DNA of 64,000 bases from Hysterangium stoloniferum (lineage: Eukaryota; Basidiomycota; Agaricomycetes; Hysterangiales; Hysterangiaceae), in the NCBI GenBank assembly GCA_015178975.1, contig WHVD01000007.1, positions 310,001 to 374,000 on the forward strand. The letters run 5' to 3'. The position numbers and the translations under genes are program-made. Position 1 is the first letter of the stretch, and every line of letters begins with the position of its first letter. The notes under the pieces were generated by a model that did no database searches, was not told the DNA's origin, and worked only from the letters and a program-made list of their open reading frames with translations. This document shows positions 33,725 through 44,589 of this stretch, one piece after another.

Positions 33725-34104
33725 TCATGGTATATAGTGTGGAATAGATGGAACAGGTTCATTGGGAGGCCAGGCATGGTCCTCCAATACTGATCTGGAG
33801 TTTGACTTGGATGTGATGCACACACTGGTGAAAGGTGTGGCGATGACACAAAGGAAGGAGTGAGTTGCCAGGGTTACTCCTTCAAGGTAGATACTGAGGT
33901 ATTCATTGGTGATTGAGCCAAGAATTGCATTGTAATGTGGAAGAATATGAGGGAGAATGGCAATTATATCAAGGTTGCGGACTGTGGTACAAGCAGATTC
34001 GATGTCAGAAGATGCAGCTATCAGCTTCAGAGTGATCTTAATTAGTTCCTCGCCTGCCAAGAGGAGCCGACAATTGGAATTCATGTGTATCAGAATTAGA
34101 ACAA
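33725..34104 (-). pseudogene. Repeat-family gene copy 11, exon 5 fragment
   Basis: Exon 5 in minus orientation (LLLAGEELIKITLKLIAASS to PHYIP), open for 119 codons and with most CpGs lost. Family similarity ends near 34104, where hAT-derived sequence begins. A short exon 4 piece of the same orientation is found beyond the hAT at 39195-39230. Confidence 0.6.
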
Positions 34105-34395
34105 GAAGTTAAAAAACTCCTCACCCCCCACCACCAAACAATCATCAACTTTCCAAGCTGATCTGGTGAATTCAGATAGCCACAGAAATCCTCCAGCCAT
34201 GGTTCCATCAGTGAACCCACCCTAGCATCCACACCTATCTTGTCCTTGTCATCAGATAGAACTCTCAAGAGCTTATGAAGCTTTGTGAGGTGCCAGTATA
34301 ACCTGAGTTAAATTGGTTGCATTTCCATACATCTTGATATAACAAACTTTATACTGGAAAAATAAAGTGAAGAAATATTTTATGAACCATTATAA

Positions 34396-34818
34396 TTAAA
34401 TGAGAGATGGTTTGGCCAAACTTACAAGTGTCTGTGCTTGCTGTAATGCTTTATCTAATAAGTCAATACCCCAGTGCTTAAGAATGTGCTTTTCCTTTTT
34501 TGATGGATCAAGCACTAACATTAATAGAGTCATTTCATTCATTGAGATAGCCATTGAGATGAACTTACACATTGCAAATGTATAAGCATCAGATTCGGCA
34601 GTACAGTGGTAGTATTCATTAATCTTTTTGGACCCTGCATTCAGAGCATCTTTGAACTTGAAATACTTGGGGCATTCAATTTGAATAAACCATGCCCGAT
34701 GAAGGGCTTCAAGGGCAGGAATAACAAGGTGAAGTGATGGGCCTTCATCTGATGAGAATGCTTGTTGTACATACATTATCAGCATGCTGTAAAGTAAATT
34801 AGGTTCCATCTGCCACAT
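34396..34818 (-). pseudogene. hAT transposase C-terminal region
   Basis: Longest open piece of the hAT transposase, 140 codons. It includes the Trp of the ALEALHRAW stretch and the SDAYTFAM motif near the hAT dimerisation domain, ending past LKHWGIDLLDKALQQAQTLV. The usual C-terminal extension is cut by the stop at 34396. Confidence 0.7.
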
Positions 34819-35519
34819 GAATCAACCACTGCTCACTGCAAGGAGATCCAAGAAAGACTCAACTCCTGTCCATTCCTCCTCTGACAACTGAAGGTCATTG
34901 AGTTTCTGTCACTTGATGCATTCCATTTCTGCTGAGACCAGTGATACAATAAACTGGACAATGATCTGAAGAATCACACCAGTTGAAGTCATAAAAAATC
35001 TGAGATAATATAACACTACTTTCTTCAGAGATGTAGCACATTCAAGCATTACATAGGTGGAAGACCACTGAACTGGCATGTCCAGCAGAAGTTGTTTTGT
35101 GTACTTGAGGCCAGATTCAGTTCGAAGGTCAAGGAAAACCTGCTTGTGTCTACTAGATGAGTGCTCCTTTAATTGCTAGTTAGCAACAACTCAGACAGAA
35201 AGGAATAGTTAAAGACCATACAATAGAGTGGACCAATCCCACTTCATTGTGATCAACTCCATGATCAACTATGAGGTTATCATCAGGCTTTGCAGGGTTG
35301 TAGTGTTTGGATTTTGTATAGGCTGTGATTAAAGCTTGTGTTTCAAGGTTAACAATGTGTGCAATGCAACTAGTAAATGTCTGGTTGGTAGTACTAGTTC
35401 ACAATAATGAGTAGATGACCTACCAGATAAGCTGGTTCTTATGATCATAAGGCTTCCCAGTTGCCTCCTTGATCAGTTTTGAAAAGCGAGCCATCATTGT
35501 GTCATTAGTTGTGGAATTG

Positions 35520-36419
35520 TGTTACGACCGGACAATCCCGCCGGACTCCGGGCACTAACCCGTACGCCCCCACGCGCTACAAGCACCAATCGTCTGTTTA
35601 TAGGATTTCCTGCCCGGACTCCGTTATGTCAAGACTCGTTACGTTCGACCTCATTACGACACATATCAGTCACCGGACTTCCCCCGGACTCCGTCTCTGT
35701 CTATGTCTGTCTTCGTCCCACGCATCAGTCACCGGTCCCCGCTTAGAATCCCGTTACCGCTCTAATCGAGCCCCATTCCCATTTTAGTCAAATGACCTGT
35801 CACTATTTAGGACTCCGCTCCCGCTCCGTTTCCCGTTATGGGTTATGCTTTGTCACTATTCGGACTCCGCTCCGTTCCATTCCGTTCCTAACACCAATTT
35901 GGTGTTTACTATTCCCATTTCATGTTTTGTTAGTTTCGTTTCGCCATTACTGGATTTGGTATGTCATTCACTCCATGGTCTATATAAACTGGCAGATGTT
36001 GTACATACAATCCAGTCAGAAAATTAGCTTAGATTCCCCCCAGTAATCTAATAATATTTCCGCTCTAAAACCTTACTTGATTCACATCGCTCGCACTAGT
36101 TGGAGCCCACGGGCTCCGGCACATCTATCTCTCTCAACCAACTCGACTCACGACCCACGACCTCCGACGTACGACCCACGACCTCCGACGTACGACCCAC
36201 GACCTCCGACGTACGACCCACGACCTCCGACGTACGACCCACGACCCAACTTATGACCTACGACCCACGAACCCCACCCGGACTCCCCGGGATCCCCGTC
36301 CGTCTGTTTGAAATTGGACAACACGATCTAGCGAGGGCGCAGCCTATAAGCTGAAGCCAAGTCCTACCGGATATCCCGCGGGTTTCTCCGGAAACCCGGC
36401 CTGTGTGTGTATCCTAACA
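35520..36419. mobile_element. Solo LTR A, 900 bp, TSD AATTG
   Basis: Begins TGTTACGACC and ends ATCCTAACA, with 5-bp direct flanks AATTG at 35515-35519 and 36420-36424. It contains a TATATAAA box near 35981 and a 21-nt minisatellite near its 3' side. Its right end shares a TATAAGCTGAAGCCAAGTCC segment with LTR B, so both belong to one LTR-retrotransposon family; Ty3/Gypsy is likely but unproven without an interior. CpG-rich in a CpG-poor host element, hence younger than the hAT decay. Confidence 0.8.
36149..36250. repeat. 21-nt minisatellite inside LTR A
   Basis: Four to five tandem copies of ACGACCCACGACCTCCGACG-type units, CpG-rich. The spanning ORF (RPTTSDVRPTTSDV) is a repeat artefact. 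Confidence 0.9.
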
Positions 36420-36867
36420 AATTGTCACAAGTCACATCTGATCTGCATAAATTAATATGTATTGTTCACAAAAGGTTAAAAAATTGTTAACCACTTTACT
36501 TTATGTGCAACACCTAGGTGTGCAACAATTTTATATAGAGCCATACCCAGCCGACCTCCATTGTGTGCACTGTTCATATGAACAAACCCGAATAATACTG
36601 TTCACTTAATCCACTGATTGGCTACTGTTTGATCAATCCAAGAACCAGCAACAGCAAAATAACCATCATTATTGCTCACTTTCCATGCATTGCAGGACAA
36701 ACTGATCAGCCCTTTAGCATGCTTACTTTAGTGCACTTTATAATAAAATCTGTAAACTCCATATACAAGATACATACATTCAGGTGGTTGTGAAGCTTGC
36801 TCAGTTGAGCCTTGAACATATTGACAATTTCCTGTCATGTTTGTTTATGATTGGGAATCTTGACACC

Positions 36868-37506
36868 TGTTATGACTGTGTCGCAACCCCTCACAAGCCA
36901 ACGGCCCCAATGGTATAACGTCATAGTATTTGTCTGTCTTCAATCAGCTCGACATCTCAGACGCCATCAGCGTCCCAACGCTGACATATACCCTCCCGGC
37001 TATTCAAACCCGACTACGCCTTTTCTGTCTGGATATGCTTTGATACGTCCCTTTCCATTATCATCCGTTTTATACTATGTCTCACCTATGTCTATATATA
37101 TATGTAACCCTCGAACTATTTCCTTTTACTGTAGTCCCGCTCTCGGTTATCATCAGCCTCCGAACTAATCATAAACTTCCCGTTCCTAGTCAAGCTTATT
37201 GTTGATACCGTCTTCCACCTTTCTCCCCATTAGTATTTTCTAGACACCTGTTACTTGTATATGAACCCACTGTAGTTGTAGTTACTAGGCAATCAGAATA
37301 TCGACTCAGAACATCCCCCTAGCTCTATTATAAGTATCCCGCCATCTGCATCCTTGGTCTTCAACCTTGGTCTCCGATCTTCACCCGCCCGAAATCTAAG
37401 GACATTCAATGTGAACTTGTGAGGGCACAGCATATAAGCTGAAGCCAAGTCCTTCCGTTCGGTCCCATCGGTTACCCGTCTTTAGCCCGTCAGTCAGTTC
37501 TTAACA
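36868..37506. mobile_element. Solo LTR B, 639 bp, TSD ACACC
   Basis: Begins TGTTATGACT and ends GTTCTTAACA, flanked by ACACC at 36863-36867 and 37507-37511. TATTATAAG near 37325 may be the promoter. Same family as LTR A from its shared 3' segment, but diverged and lacking the minisatellite. The two LTRs are separate insertions, not the two ends of one element, since each has its own target duplication and hAT sequence lies between them. Confidence 0.8.
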
Positions 37507-38640
37507 ACACCATCTTTTGCATGGGCAGCAATGTTCATCATGTTCTGGAATGCAGGGTGTTCAAGGGCCTGAATTGGCTACACAGGTTTTGAGTAAGAAT
37601 TCCTGAAATGAGAACCAACTAAACATACCTGGTCAGTTGGGACCAACCATTTGATCATAGCTTGGCAAAAAACAGGATCAGTATAAGGGACAATACATTC
37701 TTTGATAGGTTGTTCTTGTAAATAAGAGTCAAGGGTCAGCATTGTGACATTTTGTATCTCCTGGCAGCATTGACATGAATCCATTCATTGCTGCCCATGA
37801 AAGATATTCGACCTAAAATATTTGGTAGTAGGTCAGTAATGAAAAGTGAACTATAAGTGAACATATGTAATACCTTATGGCTTGCCTCAATGTGGCATCG
37901 GCATGTTGTTGCATCGGCTACAATCACCACATCTTTTTTTTGTTGTTTCCTAACATAAGATAAGGGAAAGAATAAATAACTAAAATAGATTCAGCTCATG
38001 AGCATTTACAGCACTTGTGAACCATTTTACCACTTGCTTGCTTGAAAGGTGTGGATAAAAAACATTCCACATCCCAAGTGCATAGTTCTCATGAGACACA
38101 ACTGGAGGGCTGAGGATCAATGGGCTGGATCTCAACATCACCATCACCACCCCAAACTTGGCGAGTCAACTCAGACTGCCAGGTGGAAGATAGTTTCCTA
38201 GGAGTTGTGGAATGCACTGTAGAAGGAGTTACATATTAAATAATAGCATAAAAAAGACTGGGAAAACATCAATGATCTCACATACCTGCATGATCATCTC
38301 CCTCTGTGCCCCAATTTCTCACCATCATTCAATGGATCAATAACACATGCAGATGGAACAGCTTTCCACCTAGGTCAAGCATTACCACTGCTTGTCATCA
38401 TGTCTGGGGATAACTCTGTATGAGAAGGAAGGTTTGCGAGGTTGAAAACTTAACCCAAAAACCAGAGATATGGCTCTGTCTAGTGTTGAATACTCATGTA
38501 CCTATACAAATCAATATAGCTAACAAGCAAATAAGCATGTGTAAATCAATGAGAAAAAGGGGCATCTGGACACTTACCTCAATCTAGTATAGAAACAAGA
38601 GTGTCATGTAGTTGGCATATTTAAGTATTAGAGAATATAA

Positions 38641-38890
38641 AACACAGGAGAAATGGATCAAAGTATCAACCATATCTGCCATTTATCGGATCAAAACATG
38701 GACAGTGTTCACACATGTGATGGTGGCAAAGCCATCCCAAAGCCATCCCAAAGCTGTAGCTTGAGCCTGGGGCTCAGGCTTTGCCAGAACACAAGCTGGG
38801 CTTTCCCCCCTCACTGAGCTGTCTAGTCGGCCCGACTAGGCCTGGCTCAACATGGCCCAGCTGTGATGGCTTGGCAGCTTCCGGCCAGGC
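38641..38890. other. Possible hAT terminal region, unassigned
   Basis: Contains short direct and inverted words (AAAGCCATCCC repeated; GCTTGAGCCTGGGGCTCAGGC as a near palindrome). Such GC-rich words occur near ends of basidiomycete hAT elements, but I cannot define a terminal inverted repeat. Confidence 0.25.
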
Positions 38891-39128
38891 ATCACTACTT
38901 AGATGGTAAGGAGTAAAAGAGAAGCACTGGAGTTTACGATCATTAGAGGGTTTCAGACCTACTAGGTGTTGTCAGGGGACATAGCTTACTATTGATAGCA
39001 TAAATAGGTGAACCCCACACTAGTTACATGAGTCTTTTTTCGGATTGGAGCCTAGTCCTACTCTACGTGCTCCTCTTTGCAAGAGCTCACCTGAAGGATT
39101 ATGCTACCTTGCAAAGCCAAACCTTACA
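38891..39128 (+). mobile_element. Truncated LTR related to the 285-bp LTR
   Basis: Matches 57331-57566 from CTTAGATGGTAAG to AAACCTTACA, including the GCATAAATAGGTGAACC promoter-like box. The 5' about 50 bp are missing and no target duplication is seen. LTR fossil, partial. Confidence 0.65.
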
Positions 39129-39423
39129 TGAGGCGTGTGCATTCGGTGAATAATGTTTACAAAGCCAAAATATCACACCACATTGGATAAATTGTGTCAC
39201 TATCAATATAAAGTGTCAAGGACGTTATAGTATAAGATATTCACACATCAACAAGAGGTGGATAAATAGCCACGACAATGACCAGCACTGTAGTGACCAG
39301 TCGACAGAAATAGATGTCAGGATTATTCCTGCAAACCCATCTTTGGAGTGCTGGGCAAGAAAGTCCCTATAGGCCCCCATGCACACCTGTCCTGCCCTTC
39401 TTGTCGAGGAGAAATGAAATATA

Positions 39424-39454
<31 letters not shown>

Positions 39455-40599
39455 TCCATTGTATCTACCTGGCCCTATGGAAGATGTAGTGAGTACATAG
39501 GTTGTTATAGATCTCCTTAGGTGTTTGTCAATGTTTGCAGCCACTAAATGGCTTAGGCATGAGCGTGTCTGTGCCTATGATAGGTGGGGGGGTTATGGTG
39601 GGAATTATGACAGTGTGACTATCAGCTCGGTCCTTGCTTTCTGTCTTTCTGTCTTTTCATCTTCTCATTAATTCCTCCCATTCCTTCAACCTGCTCCTGC
39701 TCCTTCCCCTCTGTGTCTTTGTGATCTCGTTTCTTCTCCTTTGGTTTGTCATCTCTCCTCTCTTTCACTTCTGCATCGTCTCTTTTCCTTCAGTTATGTT
39801 CCTTCGTGTTCCCTTTCTTTGCTTCTGTTTTATGGCATTCTATGAGTTCTCCTCTGTTTGTTGCTGTCTTTTCTGGGGATCTGGAGAAATATATACCCAT
39901 CATCTCTATCAACCCTTACATATATCAACATCAGCTATTAAATCAAACCAGATAGAGCTCTTTGTATGACCAAGGGAAGTTATTATTTGCACAACATCAA
40001 TATTCTGACACTATATTTTGCCAAAGTCGCTGGTCAGTAATTTTTGTACATTTCAATAACTCGTTGTTTTCATTTTCTAATTGATTTTCTTCTGCTCATC
40101 TCAAACATCGAATTCCTTCACACAATTTCCCAGATCTCCTGATTCCGCAGGGTTAATCAGGTATGTCTCATACTAATTGATTTTATTTCCTTCGTTCACT
40201 TTCTTTTCCTGCTTCTTCGATAGGTCGCACCCGAGGTAAAATACGAATTCTAAGCCTGGACTGACGCTCACTTCTTAGCGTTTATATCCTACCATAAAGC
40301 CCATTTTGGAACGTGGGTCCATTTCTGTCCTTTTTGCTTTGGAATTCTATGCCAACAACATTTTCCAATATACAAAAATCCCACAAATTGGGTTTATCTC
40401 CAGTAATGCGTTCAAGGACCGTGTGTGTCCTTCGCGCGGGAAGGGGTTCGATTCTTAAGGTGCGCCATTGTTTTTATCGCAATTGACCATATAAATGTAG
40501 CAGGTTGTGAGGCGTATTACATATATCGCACCGCTTCAGTGATCGTACCTTTCCTCTCTTCCCTATACCGTTTCCAGCCATTACCCCTTGGATTTTTGC
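39129..40599. other. Gene-poor stretch with family fragment, microsatellite and pyrimidine tract
   Basis: 39195-39230 is a 35-bp remnant of family exon 4 (ATATAAAGTGTCAAGGACG). An (AT)n/ATAC microsatellite lies at 39418-39457. A strongly pyrimidine-rich plus strand runs from about 39630 to 39860, giving false ORFs. From 39970 to 40600 I see nothing I can call a gene. Confidence 0.5.
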
Positions 40600-42370
40600 G
40601 TTGAATATGGACTCCTAATTATATCCTGTGAGCTACAATGGGCACCGCATACACTACGCTGAATCTTACGACGACAACGTCGCCATAGGAAATGATCTCA
40701 TCCCCCCTGCCAGCGAACTTTCGCCTCCCAAGCCACTCATTTGGGGTCTATAATCCTTCCAGAATAATGCGCCTTGATATCCCCGCCACTTGAAGTCATC
40801 ATCGATCTGCCGCAACTGCATACTCTCGGTCTCTGTTTATATACACATACGTCTGAGTGCCATCAAGACGTTAATTAGAGGCAGCGAGCGAGCGACTCCC
40901 AGCCAGAATCCTTGTAGTAGTACATAATCGTTTCCCAAATTAATTTACATCGATAGCCATATTTCCTTGTTCGATATCAGAATTCGAGTGAGACATTTAG
41001 CGAAGAGGCACTGATTCCAGAGTTATTTAACGCCCATAAATCAATTTCGGGCGTGAATCATCTCTAATTATATTCTCCAAGTTAGAATGGGCACCGCATA
41101 CACAGTGCTGAATCTTACGACGACAATGTCGCCATCGGAGATGATCTCACCCCCCCCTGCCAGCGAGCTTTCGCCTCCCATGCCACTCATTTGGGGTCTA
41201 TAATCCTTCCGGAAAAATGGGCCTTGATCTCCCCGCCACTTGAAGTCATCTTGTTTACACACACATACATGTGAGTGCCATCGACACGTTGATTAGACGC
41301 AGGGAGCGAGCGACTCCCAGCCAGCAACCTTCTAGTTGTACATAATCGTTGCCCAAATTAATTTACATCGACAACCATATTTCCATATTTGCTTATTCGA
41401 TATCAGACTTCGAATGAGATGATACCTGAAGAGGCACCGATTCCAAGGGTGTTTAACGCCCATTAATCAATTTCTGGTGTGAATCATCTCTAATTATATT
41501 CTCCAAGTTATAATGGGCACCGCATACACTGTGCTGAATCTTACGACGACAATGTCGCCATCGGAGATGATCTCATCCCCCCTGCCAGCGAGCTTTCGCC
41601 TCCCATGCCACTCATTTGGGGTCTATAATCCTTCCGGCAAAATGGGCCTTGATCTCCCCGCCACTTGAAGTCATCGTGTTTACACACACATACATGTGAG
41701 TGCCATCGACACGTTAATTAGACGCAGCGAGCGAGCGACTCCCAGCCAGCAACCTTCTAGTTGTACATAATCGTTGCCCAAATTAATTTACATCGACAAC
41801 CATATTTGCTTATTCGATATCAGACTTCGAATGAGATGATACCTGAAGAGGCACCGATTCCAGAGGTGTTTAACGCCCATTAATCAATTTCTGGTGTGAA
41901 TCATCTCTAATTATATTCTCCAAGCGACAATGGGCACCGCATACACTGCACTGAATCATAAGACGACAACCTCACCATAGGAGATGACCTCATCCCCCCT
42001 GCCAACGAGCTTTCGTCTCCCATGTCACTCATTTGGGGTGAATAATCCTTCCGGAAAAATGCGCCTTGACCTCCCCGCCACTGCGAGTCATAATCGATCT
42101 GCAGCAACTGACGCCCTGCCACTTGATGTAATCACGAATCAACCGCAACTGCGTACTCTCCAACTCTGTCCATATCCACATACGTGTTAATGACACTCAG
42201 CGCGCGAGCGATTCCCAACATCCTTCTAGTAGTACATAATTTTTGCCAGAAAGTTAATTTACCTTGACAGTCATATTTGCTTGTTCGATATCAGAATTCG
42301 AATAAGATAACATTTAGCTGAAGAAGGACCGATTGTGAACGCCCATCAATCAATTTCTGGCGTATCATAC
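40600..42370. repeat. Tandem repeat, four units of about 417-450 bp
   Basis: The word GGGCACCGCATACAC recurs at 40640, 41089, 41515 and 41932 (spacings 449, 426, 417). Each unit continues with GAATCTTACGACGACAA, CCCCCCTGCCAGCGAGCTTTC and ATTTGGGGTCTATAATCCTTCC, then a GCGAGCGAGCGACTCCCAGC stretch and AATTAATTTACATCGA. Units 2 and 3 are most alike; 1 and 4 are more diverged, as expected for array edges. ORFs inside (41068-41262, 41907-42122 minus) are repeat artefacts. The array ends about 260 bp before the DUF6533 gene start. Confidence 0.85.
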
Positions 42371-42633
42371 AGTACTGCCTCTGGCAGCAGTGAAAGATGT
42401 AGTGATTGTAACTTCTACTCTTTGGTTTGATTCAATAATGAGCTAAAATGGAAGTCCTTGAAATTCTTTCCCAATCTCTTTAGAAAAGGTGCAGGTTTTG
42501 TGTGTGATGATGGGGATTCGGCGACACACAGGGACCATATTGATGCCATCGCGACTCCGAGATGTATCCTTATAATGCGTTTCCAATCGTGGTGACAAAC
42601 TGTCGATTCCTTTCTCTCTTCTGTTCGACCATC
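42371..42633 (+). promoter_or_regulatory. Presumed promoter of the DUF6533 gene
   Basis: Single-copy sequence between the tandem array and the ATG. Pyrimidine-rich just before the start (CCTTTCTCTCTTCTGTTCGACC), as is common upstream of fungal start codons. No clear TATA. Confidence 0.35.
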
Positions 42634-44349
42634 ATGTCATACAGCGCTGCTCAAATTGCTTCCTTCGTTCAGGCAGAAAGTGACAGGTAAGTGGCGTTCG
42701 AGAGATGCCTTTGTTGGAACTCATCACAGGTCCTAGCCAGCTTGTTAACTACTGGATCATCGCTGGTTCTGGTACACATATCTTTTCAATTCCACAAATA
42801 TATCTTAATACTATATCTAGTAATTGCGTTATACGACACGATTCTGACATTTCCTCAAGAAGTACAATTTATCTGGATGGGAAAATTGTGGGGGGTAGCT
42901 CTTCTATATGTGGCAGCGCGGTTTTCTATGCTCATATATCAAGCTGGCTTCCCCATCTTCGCCCTCACACCATTGGGGGCAAAGACAAAGGTATGCATTC
43001 CCTGCTTGTGTGCATATTCTCCTAGATATTTATACGACCTCTATCAGTATATCCTTCTTTATGGCTGAGACATAATTGTTCTGATTGGTTTCTTGTAGCG
43101 GGTGTTCCGCACTGTGGAAGGTTTTTTCCTTAAACTGGACAATCATGTCATCTTCATCTGGAGGTACGACACAATTTCTAAAGCCAGGATGATCATGATT
43201 CGAAATAGGAATTTTTTTGATACGTGTCTATGCCATCATGCATTCACAGCCGTATCTGTTATCATGCTTGGGGATCTTATTTCTCTCTCGTTGTGTTTTG
43301 AGCGCGGTAGGTGGGTGATTTTTTCCAAATACCGGAGCTAATATCTCCCAGATAAATCTAAATTTCGAATGGTGTGACGGAGCCTTCCCTTTGCATATGT
43401 ACGTGTCCTTGTGCCACACTTTGCAGTCACTTTCTAACGTCGTTCAACAAGTGGTATATTCGTCAGAGTAGCTCAAGCATCTTGATCTAACCGCCTCGTG
43501 ATAACAGGCGTCATTTTGTACAATGGATTGACAATATTGTACGATGCAGGGATATTCGGTGCAACTGTGTATCGTATATGGACTCTCGTAAAATTGAGAC
43601 GGTCACTCCCTGAGATGACTAGTGGCCCTTCACTTGCGTCGCTGATCCTCAAACAAGGTGAGAATATCATTAATGCGTTAAAATAAACACTAAATGTACT
43701 GTATAGGCGTCCTTCGCTTTTTGTGTGAAATTTCATCCACCGATTACTCCCTTGAGACTTACATAATAATGATGCAGTATAATAATTTCTTGGACACTTC
43801 AAATTGTCATGACCGACTACGTGAGTTCCTTATGCTAATTAAAATTTCTCGATTGACCCTCGTAATCAAAGCTGACTCGAGTAAGACTGTCAATTAATCT
43901 TCATTTGAGATGACTCCTAAATTTTAAAGCCTGGTATCGGAGGTTTGACAGGAAATATTGAGAACCCGTATCTATAGTTTATTACCCACTTATCTCACAG
44001 ATTCACCCTTATGTCCAGTGTCTCAGTTATACTATTTTTACGGTTCTTCCTCGATCTTCGCCAGCTTAATGCCCACCCAAATGGTACATCACAAACAAAA
44101 CACCTGGAACCTTGTCCCTCATTTAAGGCGGCCGCGCGGAGAATCTTAAATACAATAATTGAAGATCTTGGAGATCCGGAGGATGAGGCACTTTTCGCCA
44201 GCCAAGCTAGGAGTGTCTCCGCACAAGTGTTGGGTCCATTAGCTGGAAACGACTCGTCTCCTGCGGTCAATCTTGAGGAATTTCCGTGGGCGGGGGTGGC
44301 AGGGATATTAGACAACGTAGAAGCCGAAACAGGGAACAACGCGGGTTGA
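42634..44349 (+). CDS. DUF6533-type multi-pass membrane protein gene, multi-exon
   Basis: Supported exons: 42634-42686, 42737-42771, 42821-42990, probably 43099-43163 and 43251-43306, then 43508-43657, 43707 onward, and 44001-44349. The first three splice in phase into MSYSAAQIASFVQAESD..., NYWIIAGSVIALYDTILTFP and QEVQFIWMGKLWGVALLYVA. This is the classic DUF6533 start (NYW..A...LYDy.LTF..EV..IW). The 43508 exon gives FGATVYRIWTLVKLRR and, over the 49-bp intron 43658-43706, KQG-VLRFL. The last exon ends the membrane part with SVILFLRFFLDLRQLNAHPN, then a soluble tail to TGA. The family consists of Agaricomycete integral membrane proteins of unknown function. Middle exons do not join cleanly in my hands, so it may be partly decayed or contain an exon I missed. 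Confidence 0.7.
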
Positions 44350-44589
44350 AGACAGTCAGCGTCATCATGAGGATTGAGGCGTGAAATATATATAAGAATA
44401 TGTGTTTGAGGATATGTTCAAGCAACCAATGACATCTACAATATTTAATGAAGTTGTATTTATGTAAGGCTGCCGTCAGTCGCAGCCTCACTAGGTCTCA
44501 GTCCGAATGTTGATAGGGGTCGAGTATATTTGTCTATGAACAAAGACGACGTACACAATAGTGATGGTAAGTAAAAACGACGCTGAAAA
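44350..44589. other. Intergenic, 3' side of the DUF6533 gene
   Basis: AT-rich sequence with GAAATATATATAAG and a small hairpin GGCTGCCGTCAGTCGCAGCC near 44468. Likely the 3' end of the gene; no other feature seen. Confidence 0.3.

Larger units (their letters stand above)
34105..38640 (-). mobile_element. Degenerate hAT-family DNA transposon with nested insertions
   Basis: Transposase segments run right to left. BED-type zinc finger (ADATTCRCHIEASH) near 37860-37930; then TLDSYLQEQ to PTDQ; a GTATGT...TGTAG intron; PIQALEHPAFQNMMNIAAHA near 37520-37590; NAWKVSNNDGYFAVAGSWID near 36620-36700; VTCDN / NDTMMARFSKLIKEATGKPY near 35430-35500 and 36425; CIAHIVNLETQALI near 35330; LLLDMPVQWSSTYVMLECA near 35050-35110; and the C-terminal dimerisation region with PALEALHRAW and KKINEYYHCTAESDAYTFAM (34396-34818). 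These match basidiomycete hAT transposases in order. Stops and shifts are frequent and CpG is rare, so it is old. Two solo LTRs split it. Ends and target duplication not resolved. Confidence 0.75.

Noticed and set aside
36149-36250. CRISPR-like array
   Set aside because: Units are contiguous without spacers, in a eukaryotic LTR.
36100-36354. ORF of RPTTSDV repeats
   Set aside because: It is simply the translation of the 21-nt minisatellite inside LTR A.
35515-37511. One full LTR retrotransposon bounded by LTRs A and B
   Set aside because: Each LTR has its own distinct 5-bp duplication, and the 430 bp between them is hAT transposase sequence, so these are two solo LTRs.
39634-39969. 111-codon hydrophobic ORF
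   Set aside because: Arises from a pyrimidine-rich tract; Leu/Ser/Phe-rich composition is expected from CT-rich DNA and two overlapping frames are both open.
40390-40470. tRNA-like box B word GGTTCGATTC followed by GTGCGCCA
   Set aside because: The T-stem does not pair, no matching acceptor 5' strand or anticodon arm could be found, so neither a tRNA nor a clear tRNA-derived SINE is supported.
42691-43068. Single 125-codon ORF as the gene at this locus
   Set aside because: Splicing from the ATG at 42634 through two short introns gives the DUF6533 start in phase; the long ORF reads through both introns.
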